Translations under genes and position numbers: made by a program | Shown: piece by piece, positions 41,988 through 48,714 of the stretch | Layout of the letters: the number at the start of each line of letters is the position of its first letter | Position numbering within the stretch: position 1 is the stretch's first letter | NCBI RefSeq assembly: GCF_025567405.1 | Contig: NZ_JAOQKJ010000007.1 | Location: 62,001-126,000, forward strand | Source of the DNA: Suilimivivens aceti | GTDB lineage: Bacteria > Bacillota > Clostridia > Lachnospirales > Lachnospiraceae | Reading direction: 5' to 3' | DNA length: 64,000 bases | Notes under the pieces: generated by a model | Told to the model about the DNA's origin: nothing | The model's input: the letters and a program-made list of their open reading frames with translations, nothing else | The model's database searches: none

Positions 41988-43284
41988 GGACAATTCAGTA
42001 AACAAGAAAGAGTCGTTCGAAGAAATTTCAAAACTTGTATGTAAAATTGCAGATAAAACACTTGAACAGGTTGGAAATGAAGGAATATTTATATTTCCAG
42101 AAAGTATTGGAAATGCTGAAGACATTACAGAAGAGCAGATGATACTGCAAAGTACGAATAACTCTTATCGTACTGGAAATGTAATGGGGTTTCTTGGCTT
42201 TGGTGATGAGCGTCTTATTATTGAATCTCGTTTTGGACAAGAAGGCAATGATTACTTTATGGAATACCTTCTTGCCAGAGTACTTGATATACCTAATCTC
42301 GTGGATATGAAATCAGAAGCTGATCAGGATCAGAAACTGTTTAACTTTTTCCTTTTCTTATTTCCGTATTATTTAAAGGCAGCTATGCGTAAGGGGGTAT
42401 TTAAGTCGTATATTTGCTGTAAATACAATGATGGGAATGTAAAGGGAAGCATAGATATTGCAAGGCATATTGCTCGAAACACACCTTTTACAGGAAATAT
42501 AGCTTATAGTAAGCGGGAGTTTTCTTATGATAATGATGTTATGGAGCTGATACGCCATACAATAGAGTTTATTAAGAGAAAGCCCTATGGTAATAATTTG
42601 CTTGCCAAGGTTAAAGATGATGTAAAGCTTGTTGTAGATGCAACATCCAAGTTTGAACCTTATGATAGACAACGCATCATAGAATCTAATAAAAAAAGCC
42701 CTATCAGACATGCGTATTTCAGAGAATATCTGATGTTGCAACGTCTGTGTTTATTGATTCTACAACACAGAGAACATCAAGTTGGAACAGGAATGAGACA
42801 AATATACGGTATATTATTTGATGGAGCGTGGTTGTGGGAAGAATACATAAATACACTCATTGAAAACGCATTTTATCATCCAATGAATAAAGGTGGAAAA
42901 GGTGCACAGTGGCTTTTCGCTGGAAACTATGGCTTGATTTATCCAGATTTTATTAGCAAGGATAGTCAAAAAAGAATAATAGCTGATGCAAAATATAAGC
43001 CTGTTGATAATATTGGAAATAAGGACTATCTTCAAATGCTGGCTTATATGTTTCGTTTTGAAGCCAGATCTGGGTATTATATTTATCCGGAAGCAGAGAA
43101 TTCAGAGGATTTGTTCCTATACCTGAATAAAGGATTAACGTATGAGAAGAATGTTGCACGTAGAGAAGATGTTAATATTATCAAGAGGGGATTGAAAATA
43201 CCATCTGCCGCTGAAGATTATGAAGAATTTTTGATAATGATGCATAGAAGTGAAGGGGAATTTATTACCAGACTGGGAAGGTAA
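41968..43284 (+). CDS. mcrC: McrC, nuclease subunit of McrBC
   Basis: 438-residue McrC. The N-terminal half binds McrB ('GFLGFGDERLIIESRFGQEGNDYFMEYLLARVL') and the C-terminal PD-(D/E)xK nuclease reads 'YGLIYPDFISKDSQKRIIADAKYKP' (D...D-A-K), then 'DYLQMLAYMFRFEA'. ATG 41968 follows GGATGAGGAG. Appears complete. Confidence 0.92.
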   Translation: MKVLRVKDNSVNKKESFEEISKLVCKIADKTLEQVGNEGIFIFPESIGNAEDITEEQMILQSTNNSYRTGNVMGFLGFGDERLIIESRFGQEGNDYFMEYLLARVLDIPNLVDMKSEADQDQKLFNFFLFLFPYYLKAAMRKGVFKSYICCKYNDGNVKGSIDIARHIARNTPFTGNIAYSKREFSYDNDVMELIRHTIEFIKRKPYGNNLLAKVKDDVKLVVDATSKFEPYDRQRIIESNKKSPIRHAYFREYLMLQRLCLLILQHREHQVGTGMRQIYGILFDGAWLWEEYINTLIENAFYHPMNKGGKGAQWLFAGNYGLIYPDFISKDSQKRIIADAKYKPVDNIGNKDYLQMLAYMFRFEARSGYYIYPEAENSEDLFLYLNKGLTYEKNVARREDVNIIKRGLKIPSAAEDYEEFLIMMHRSEGEFITRLGR

Positions 43285-43389
43285 TCATTGTTGAGTTTAG
43301 ATATAGTGGGGCTGACTTTGTGGGATATTTGACCTTGGTGACTTTGGACTTTAGCATATGAAGTAATAGCAGAAAATATCGAGTTATGT

Positions 43390-43414
43390 AATGTTCAAGG
43401 GAAAACGAAAATAG
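43390..43414 (+). pseudogene. 3' remnant of a third holin-like toxin gene
   Basis: Only the codons for 'FKGKRK' and the TAG stop remain, identical to the ends of the two intact toxin genes 401 and 802 bp further on. The upstream part is gone, while the antisense gene facing it is intact. Confidence 0.7.
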
Positions 43415-43498
43415 CCGCCATTACTCGCAATAATGACGGCTGTTGTTAAATAACTGTTATAATTGAGGGTAAGCCGCTGCTCTGGTTTTCCCTTTTAT
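43400..43498 (-). ncRNA. Antisense RNA of type I antitoxin, copy A (orphan)
   Basis: Minus-strand promoter TTGAAA (43533-43528), 17-bp spacer, TATATT (43510-43505); start near 43498. The transcript runs through the hairpin at 43413-43441 (AGCCGTCATTA...AATGGCGGCT) into a T-rich end near 43400. It covers only the remnant toxin tail. Confidence 0.65.
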
Positions 43499-43597
43499 GG
43501 TTTCAATATAACATAGTGATATTTCTTTTTCAAGGCATAACACTGGAAAAAGAGCAATTATTATGAAGAAAACAAAAGTAATATGATCAAAATTTAA

Positions 43598-43626
43598 TTG
43601 AAAACTATTTTGCGTAATGATAATAT
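43598..43626 (+). promoter_or_regulatory. Promoter of toxin copy 1
   Basis: TTGAAA (43598-43603), 17-bp spacer, TAATAT (43621-43626). Transcript start is near 43633, leaving an 80-nt structured leader. Confidence 0.75.
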
Positions 43627-43660
43627 AAACACATGGGAAACCAGAGAGCCAGGCGGCTTG

Positions 43661-43704
43661 CCCTCTTTGTGGAGGGGCAACCCTCCAGACGAAAGAAAGG
43701 AGGG
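43661..43704 (+). promoter_or_regulatory. SD-sequestering leader structure of toxin copy 1
   Basis: CCCTCC (43681-43686) can pair with the ribosome site GGAGGG (43699-43704), hiding it. The same CCCTCC can instead pair with GGAGGG at 43671-43676, and that segment can pair with CCCTC at 43661-43665. Four short alternating segments thus allow two exclusive folds. The same set is at 44061-44105 in copy 2. Confidence 0.6.
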
Positions 43705-43712
43705 AGATGCCA

Positions 43713-43808
43713 ATGTATGTTACATACTCTGATTTAATTCAGATAGGAATATTCATTTGCACCCTTGTAGGATTGTGTTACATGATTTTCAAGGGAAAAC
43801 GAAAATAG
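43713..43808 (+). CDS. Holin-like type I toxin, copy 1
   Basis: 31-residue peptide 'MYVTYSDLIQIGIFICTLVG' plus 'LCYMIFKGKRK': one transmembrane helix and a basic tail, the form of the putative holin-like toxins (TxpA/BsrG-type families). It would insert in the cell's own membrane. AAGGAGGG lies 8 nt before ATG 43713; an in-frame ATG at 43707 is too close to that site. The sequence is identical to copy 2. Faces an antisense RNA that overlaps its 3' end, as in TxpA/RatA. Confidence 0.82.
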   Translation: MYVTYSDLIQIGIFICTLVGLCYMIFKGKRK

Positions 43809-43898
43809 CCGCCATTACTTGCGATAATGACGGCTAAACACTAAAAAGTTTAGTTGAAATTTTCAAGGGTAAGCCGCTGCTCTGGTTTTCCCTTTTAT
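43794..43898 (-). ncRNA. Antisense RNA antitoxin, copy B
   Basis: Minus-strand promoter TTGAAA (43933-43928), 17-bp spacer, TATATT (43910-43905). The RNA starts near 43898 and ends after the hairpin at 43807-43835, overlapping the last codons of toxin copy 1. 5' end GGGAAAACCAGAGCAGCGGC resembles the toxin mRNA 5' end. Confidence 0.72.
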
Positions 43899-43997
43899 GA
43901 TTTCAATATAACATAGTGATATATCTTTTTCAAGGCATACCATCGGAAAAAGAGCAATTATTATGAAGAAAGCAAAAGTAATATGGTCAAAATTTAA

Positions 43998-44026
43998 TTG
44001 AAAATTATTTTGTGTAATGATAATAT
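43998..44026 (+). promoter_or_regulatory. Promoter of toxin copy 2
   Basis: TTGAAA (43998-44003), 17-bp spacer, TAATAT (44021-44026), same as copy 1. Confidence 0.75.
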
Positions 44027-44113
44027 AAACACATGGGAAACCAGAGAGCCAGGCGGCTTACCCTCTTTGCGGAGGGGCTGACCCTCCAGACGAAAGAAAG
44101 GAGGGAGATGCCA

Positions 44114-44209
44114 ATGTATGTTACATACTCTGATTTAATTCAGATAGGAATATTCATTTGCACCCTTGTAGGATTGTGTTACATGATTTTCAAGGGAAAA
44201 CGAAAATAG
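44114..44209 (+). CDS. Holin-like type I toxin, copy 2
   Basis: Same 31-residue peptide and the same nucleotide sequence as the gene at 43713. Ribosome site GGAGGG at 44100-44105 can be sequestered by CCCTCC at 44082-44087. Its 3' end is overlapped by the third antisense RNA. Confidence 0.82.
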   Translation: MYVTYSDLIQIGIFICTLVGLCYMIFKGKRK

Positions 44210-44295
44210 CCGCCATTACTGCAATAATGACGGCTGTTACAAAAACAGATACTTAATTATTGGGGTAAGCCGCTGCTCTGGTTTTCCCTTTTTAT
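44195..44295 (-). ncRNA. Antisense RNA antitoxin, copy C
   Basis: Minus-strand promoter TTGAAA (44330-44325), 17-bp spacer, TATATT (44307-44302), start near 44295. Ends after the hairpin at 44208-44235 in a T-rich stretch. Overlaps the end of toxin copy 2. Slightly diverged from copies A and B. Confidence 0.68.
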
Positions 44296-44343
44296 GATTT
44301 CAATATAGCATAATAATGTTACTCTTTCAAGTGCTATTTCCAT

Positions 44344-45699
44344 TCATTGAAGAGCACTCAGATCCAGACGAAAAATGAAATCCTGATCAGGAATCTGCGG
44401 TTTCAAAAATCCGGCGAGGTAAATCGGACAGTAGAAAATCTTATTATCCACGGAAATGTTTTCATTACAAAATACGATGGCCTGTGAAATGGCATAATGT
44501 TCATTGGATAATACAGCAGAAAGAGCATGGTGTCTGGTATAGTCTTTGCCGGATTTTACTTCAATGGGAAGTATATTGCCCTGATATTCAATGACAAAGT
44601 CAAGTTCGCCCTCTTTTTTGCTGTTAAAATAATAAAGCTCAAAACCATGCGAGTGCAGCTCCTGTGCTACAGCGTTTTCATAGATTGCACCAAAATTAAC
44701 GTCAGCTTCATTGTTTAAAATCCGAAGCTGCAGCCCATTAGCATACATGGCAGCCAGTAGTCCCACATCTTCCAGAAAAAGCTTAAAAAGATTGGTTGCT
44801 TTGGATAAAAGAAGCGGAAGTACAGGTTCCTGCACGCAGAAGACAGGAAGTGCCGCGCCTGCTTCCCGCAGCCAGATGAAACTGTGCTTATAGCGGGAAA
44901 ATTTGAAGTTTTCATTGAGATTTTTTAAAATAAATCGTTTGTTTTTGCTGTTCAGTTCACTGGGAATGAGATTGAAAATATCCTCCAGATACAGTTTTTC
45001 TTCCGGATCATATTTGGCAATATCTTTCTTATAAAGCTGCAGAATACCCTGCTGTATCTGATAGACTTCACGAAGGTTATTGGTATCAAGGTAGCGCTGT
45101 ACAACAGCAGGCATACCGCCGACAATTAAGTATAGACGAAACAATTCCATCATTTTGGTATGGATCATGGAGTCTATTGATTCCCTGTTTTCAAAACAAT
45201 TCTGCAAATGGGTGAGAACCTGATCGGAAATCTTATTTGCCCGGCAAAATTCCATAAAATTTAAAGGAAACATTTCGAAAACGGTCATATAGCCAACCGG
45301 CACAGAACGGATATCCTTTAATTCAACACCAAGAAGGGAACCGCTCAGAATATAGCGGTAGCTGCCTTCGTCCACCAGAAACTTGATGGCAGTAACAATT
45401 TCCTTGCATTCCTGAACTTCATCAAAGAAAATGAGGGTTTCCCCCTTTTTCATGGGAATGTCAGTTAATGCGGAAAGGCGCAGAAGAATATCACGGCTGT
45501 CTCTGGCATTTTCAAACAGAGTAACAGCTTGTGGAGTCTCGATAAAGTTGATTTCGATCACATAGGGAAAGTGCTTTTTAGCGTAGTTTCGGATAGAAAA
45601 AGTCTTACCGACCTGACGGGCACCGGTAATCAGGAGAGCTTCTCTGGGATTGTGAGAGAAAAAATCCTCTATTTGCTGATCCATGTCTCTGTATATCAT
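44344..45699 (-). CDS. ATP-binding protein with DUF4143 domain (COG1373)
   Basis: 451 residues from ATG 45699 behind GGAGG. N-terminal AAA domain: Walker A 'LLITGARQVGKTFSI', Walker B 'LIFFDEVQEC', sensor 'RYILSGSLLGVELKDI' and 'FEMFPLNFMEFC'. C-terminal DUF4143 with 'PVLPLLLSKATNLFKLFLEDVGLLAAMY', 'IYENAVAQELHSHGFELYYFNSKKEGELDFVI' and 'LPIEVKSGKDY', a nuclease-like D...E-V-K arrangement. Widespread in gut bacteria, role not settled. An in-frame ATG at 45759 is not preferred. Confidence 0.88.
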   Translation of the reverse strand: MIYRDMDQQIEDFFSHNPREALLITGARQVGKTFSIRNYAKKHFPYVIEINFIETPQAVTLFENARDSRDILLRLSALTDIPMKKGETLIFFDEVQECKEIVTAIKFLVDEGSYRYILSGSLLGVELKDIRSVPVGYMTVFEMFPLNFMEFCRANKISDQVLTHLQNCFENRESIDSMIHTKMMELFRLYLIVGGMPAVVQRYLDTNNLREVYQIQQGILQLYKKDIAKYDPEEKLYLEDIFNLIPSELNSKNKRFILKNLNENFKFSRYKHSFIWLREAGAALPVFCVQEPVLPLLLSKATNLFKLFLEDVGLLAAMYANGLQLRILNNEADVNFGAIYENAVAQELHSHGFELYYFNSKKEGELDFVIEYQGNILPIEVKSGKDYTRHHALSAVLSNEHYAISQAIVFCNENISVDNKIFYCPIYLAGFLKPQIPDQDFIFRLDLSALQ

Positions 45700-45730
45700 A
45701 AAAACCTCCAAAAACACTTTCTTTACTAAT

Positions 45731-45759
45731 AGTATGTCACTGATTGTCCGCTTATGCAA
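45731..45759 (-). promoter_or_regulatory. Promoter of the DUF4143 ATPase gene
   Basis: Minus strand TTGCAT (45759-45754), 17-bp spacer, CATACT (45736-45731). The first AAGCGGACAAT repeat lies inside the spacer. Confidence 0.55.
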
Positions 45760-45819
45760 CAGATTTTTTTCTGATTTGTCCGTTTTCCCAACGAAAATAT
45801 TAAGAAATTGTCCGCTTTT
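45743..45819. repeat. Three direct repeats upstream of the ATPase gene
   Basis: ATTGTCCGCTT at 45743, ATTTGTCCGTTTT at 45774 and ATTGTCCGCTTTT at 45807, spaced 31-33 bp (about three helical turns). Likely operator sites for the ATPase promoter. Confidence 0.6.
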
Positions 45820-45906
45820 CCGGTTTGATAGTACTAATATTTTTTCATAACTCTCCGATATCTATAAAGAAGGAATCCAATATTGTTCACGGATGAGAAG
45901 TAAGCT

Positions 45907-45948
45907 ACGGATGGCTGACCTGCAGAAGCGGTTGCCCATCCGTTTTTA
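45907..45948 (+). terminator. Hairpin with T run in the 45700-46066 gap
   Basis: ACGGATGG paired with CCATCCGT across a 21-nt loop, followed by TTTTTA. No gene lies just upstream on this strand, so it could be an attenuator in the leader of the gene at 46067. Confidence 0.4.
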
Positions 45949-45967
45949 TGTCGCTTAAAGCGACCGC

Positions 45968-46006
45968 CGCAGGAGAAGAATCCTGCAAGCAGGATTCTTT
46001 CCTGCG
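45968..46006. other. Long perfect hairpin upstream of the coiled-coil gene
   Basis: CGCAGGA-AAGAATCCTGC paired with GCAGGATTCTTTCCTGCG: 18 bp with one bulge and a 2-nt loop, located 60 bp before ATG 46067. No T run follows; a REP-like element or regulatory leader is possible. Confidence 0.5.
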
Positions 46007-46066
46007 TTGCCACGCAAGTACAGAAATCATAACAGGGCAGAACGTTATCACAGAGAAGGAGGACAA

Positions 46067-46795
46067 ATGGCAGTTTCAGGAATTGGTACAGCATACAACA
46101 TACTGTACGACTATCAGAGCAGAACACAGGGGACAGAGCAGGAAAACAAGCAGAGTGAGCGTTTTTCAGATGCACTCTCTGCGGATGGAAAGACAGTACC
46201 CTATGGAGCCATGGCAAAGGATGGAATCATAGAATACAAGGGTGTCATTTTTACCTGCGATTATGAAAATAACAGGATTTGCCTCGGAGATGTTTCCGAC
46301 AAGAATAAGTGTATCAATATTGCACTTTCCGGTGGTGGAAGTCTTGTGGTAAACCGGGAAAATCTGGGGGATCTTTCGCGTGCCATTGGCATGTTTTCAC
46401 CGGAAGATGTCAATCTGATCCTGCGTGCGCTGGCAAGGGATAAACAGATCCAGAAAATGCAGCATGAGATCGATGACATGGAAAATGGAGAAGAGGCGCA
46501 GCAGGTCATCCGGGAAAAGATGCAGGAAATCTATAAAAAGGTGACAAAGGGAGAAACAGAAGAGAAATTCCAGATCGGCGGACAGTCTTACAGCAAGAAA
46601 GAGTGGGAGAAGCTGCTGGAGGAATTTGATGATGCACAGGATGAGGTAAAAGAGGAGCAGGAAGAGCGGCTGGAAAAGCTACTGGAAGAGGAGAAGAAAA
46701 AGAAACTTCTTGAAAAACAGCAGGCTGCTGAAGAGGAGGAAGAAGACGAACTGGAGAAACACATAGAAAAGCTGTTTGAGGACAGGACAGAGTAA
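46067..46795 (+). CDS. Unrecognised protein with charged coiled-coil C terminus
   Basis: 242 residues from ATG 46067 behind AGAAGGAGG. I do not recognise the family. The first ~130 residues are globular-looking ('MAVSGIGTAYNILYDYQSRT', 'EYKGVIFTCDYENNRICLGD', 'GGGSLVVNRENLGDLSRAIG'). From about residue 130 the sequence is strongly charged and helical, rich in Glu, Lys and Gln, and very probably coiled coil. No signal peptide or membrane segment. The start motif 'GIGTAYN' recalls small proteins of Lachnospiraceae near flagellar or envelope genes, but no such genes are near. Confidence 0.7.
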   Translation: MAVSGIGTAYNILYDYQSRTQGTEQENKQSERFSDALSADGKTVPYGAMAKDGIIEYKGVIFTCDYENNRICLGDVSDKNKCINIALSGGGSLVVNRENLGDLSRAIGMFSPEDVNLILRALARDKQIQKMQHEIDDMENGEEAQQVIREKMQEIYKKVTKGETEEKFQIGGQSYSKKEWEKLLEEFDDAQDEVKEEQEERLEKLLEEEKKKKLLEKQQAAEEEEEDELEKHIEKLFEDRTE

Positions 46796-46869
46796 GCTTT
46801 GATATTAGTTTCAGACGGTCAGATTCGGTTTCATCAGATTCAGGTTCTGAAACAGATTGTTAGGCAGAG

Positions 46870-46916
46870 AAAAAGGATGTACTATCATTAGAAGATGGAA
46901 GTATATCCTTTTTATA
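46870..46916. terminator. Terminator between the coiled-coil gene and the ABC exporter
   Basis: AAAAAGGATGTACT paired with AGTATATCCTTTTT (one G-U pair), T-rich on both strands, so it can act in both directions. Confidence 0.82.
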
Positions 46917-46977
46917 TTGGCTGATCCAGAAAAGAACATTATGGAGGCGGAAAGCGAGCAGGAGGATGCAAAATAGT

Positions 46978-48714
46978 ATGCAGAAAAAAGAAAAAGGAAT
47001 CGGGCAGCCTGACCGGATCCTGTCGTATTTCAAAGCGCAGTGGCCTGTGCTGCTTATTGTCACCCTGACGGGGCTGATCTACAATATAGGACTTCTTGCC
47101 GGCCCGTGGTTTGAAGGAAAAATGGCGGGCTGCCTTGTTGATGTGCTTGGGAAAAGGGCAGGTTTTTCTGATATGCTGGCGCTTGTTATCAGCTATGTGG
47201 TTACGATTGCGGTGGTGCAGATCGCCAGATATTGTAAGCGCTTTTATGTGCGGCGCTTTGCCAACAATGTAAACCGGCAGATGAAGGAGATCCTGTACAG
47301 CAGTCTGGTGCAGAAAAGCCAGACGGAGCTTGAGGAGGAAGGAGCCGGCAATGTGATGACCAAAGCGATCCTGGATGTGGATGACTGCGTGGAGGGAATG
47401 CGGAAGTTTACCACGGAGATTTTTGACACAGGAGTTGCGCTGATCGCCTATGCGGGAATGCTGCTTTTCTATGACTGGCGGCTGGCACTGCTTTGTATGC
47501 TGTTTCCACCTATCTCCTACATAGTGGCAGAGAAGATGAAAGGGGTCGTGCAGAGAACAGGAGCCATTTATAAGGAAAAATCCGGAGCATTAAGTGCAGC
47601 GACACTGGACCGGGCTTTAAATGCGATCACCTACCGGGTTTATGGATGTGAAGAAGAGCGGAAAGCAGCTTATGAAAGGGAGCTTTCTTCTTATGAGAAG
47701 GCTGCTGTGAAAGCCAATATCTGGAGCAGCACACTGCCGCCGGTTTACCGGGTCATTTCCATGGCAGGCGTATTGTTTATCCTGTATTTTGGCAGCAGGA
47801 ATGCACTGGGGACCGGCTGGAAAGTTTTTGATGTAGCAGCGTTTACTACATTTCTTTCCTGCTTTACCAGGCTGTCAGTGAAATCCTCCAGTGCGGCGAA
47901 GCTGTTCAATGCCGTGCATAAGGCACAGGTGTCCTGGAGGCGGATCAAACCACTGATGAAGGCAACACCATTTCCGGAGACAAAAGAGGAAGCGGCCGGG
48001 GAACTGGTACTTTCCCATGTCAGCTTTTCTTACCCTGGCGGAGGTACGATTTACAGGGATGTGAGCCTGCAGGCAGAGCCGGGAGAGATCATAGGCGTTA
48101 CCGGGCCGGTGGGCTGTGGAAAGTCCACCTTTGGCAAAACCTTTCTGTGCGAATATCCCTATGAAGGAAGCATTACTTTTGGCGGCAGAGAGCTGCAGGA
48201 ACTGACAGATTCAGAGCGCAGCGGCAGTATCGGGTATCTGGGGCATGATCCGGAACTGTTTGATGATACGATAAGAAACAACATCCTTCTTGGAAAAGAC
48301 GAGGATCCGGGTCCGCTCCTGAAAGCGGTATGCCTTTACCAGGAAGTGGAGGAAATGGAGCAGGGCATGGACACCGTAGTGGGAAATGGCGGCATCCGGC
48401 TTTCCGGCGGGCAGGCAAAGCGCCTTGCACTTGCCAGAACGCTCTGCTATAAGAGGCCGGTTCTGGTGCTGGACGATCCTTTTTCAGCGCTGGATAAAGA
48501 GACAGAAAAGCAGGTATTTGCGAGTCTGAAAAAGCTGGCGGCAGACAGCATCGTGATCCTTTTGTCCCACAGACTGTATCTGTTTCCGCAGATGGATCAG
48601 GTGATCTTTATGGAAAAGGGACGGGTTATCACTGGCAGTCATGAAAGTGTCCTGAAGAACTGCCCTGAATACAGGAAACTGTATGGGGAGCAGGAAGGAG
48701 GGGCGGACAGATGA
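46978..48714 (+). CDS. ABC exporter half-transporter with degenerate catalytic site (subunit 1)
   Basis: About 578 residues: N-terminal six-helix exporter membrane domain ('YFKAQWPVLLIVTLTGLIYNIGLL'), C-terminal ABC domain with Walker A 'GPVGCGKSTFGK', signature 'LSGGQAKRLALARTL' and Walker B 'VLVLDDPFSALD', where Asp replaces the catalytic Glu. Start ATG 46978 has AGGAGG 12 nt upstream; the ATG at 46966 directly abuts that site. Stop overlaps the next start (ATGA). Forms a heterodimer with the next gene's product. Confidence 0.9.
   Translation: MQKKEKGIGQPDRILSYFKAQWPVLLIVTLTGLIYNIGLLAGPWFEGKMAGCLVDVLGKRAGFSDMLALVISYVVTIAVVQIARYCKRFYVRRFANNVNRQMKEILYSSLVQKSQTELEEEGAGNVMTKAILDVDDCVEGMRKFTTEIFDTGVALIAYAGMLLFYDWRLALLCMLFPPISYIVAEKMKGVVQRTGAIYKEKSGALSAATLDRALNAITYRVYGCEEERKAAYERELSSYEKAAVKANIWSSTLPPVYRVISMAGVLFILYFGSRNALGTGWKVFDVAAFTTFLSCFTRLSVKSSSAAKLFNAVHKAQVSWRRIKPLMKATPFPETKEEAAGELVLSHVSFSYPGGGTIYRDVSLQAEPGEIIGVTGPVGCGKSTFGKTFLCEYPYEGSITFGGRELQELTDSERSGSIGYLGHDPELFDDTIRNNILLGKDEDPGPLLKAVCLYQEVEEMEQGMDTVVGNGGIRLSGGQAKRLALARTLCYKRPVLVLDDPFSALDKETEKQVFASLKKLAADSIVILLSHRLYLFPQMDQVIFMEKGRVITGSHESVLKNCPEYRKLYGEQEGGADR

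Larger units (their letters stand above)
43394..44335 (+). repeat. Tandem array of type I toxin-antitoxin units, period about 401 bp
   Basis: Two full units and a partial third, almost identical, beginning with the toxin 3' end and hairpin, then the antisense promoter, toxin promoter, leader and toxin gene. Unit junctions are near 43795 and 44196. The array fills the 1,059-bp stretch between mcrC and the ATPase gene at 44344; nothing is seen in 43285-43389. Confidence 0.9.

Noticed and set aside
43285..43389. Possible small RNA gene between mcrC and the toxin array
   Set aside because: No promoter, hairpin or tRNA-like fold was found.
45743..45819. Short CRISPR-like array
   Set aside because: Repeats are only 11-13 bp and imperfect, with three copies and no cas genes.
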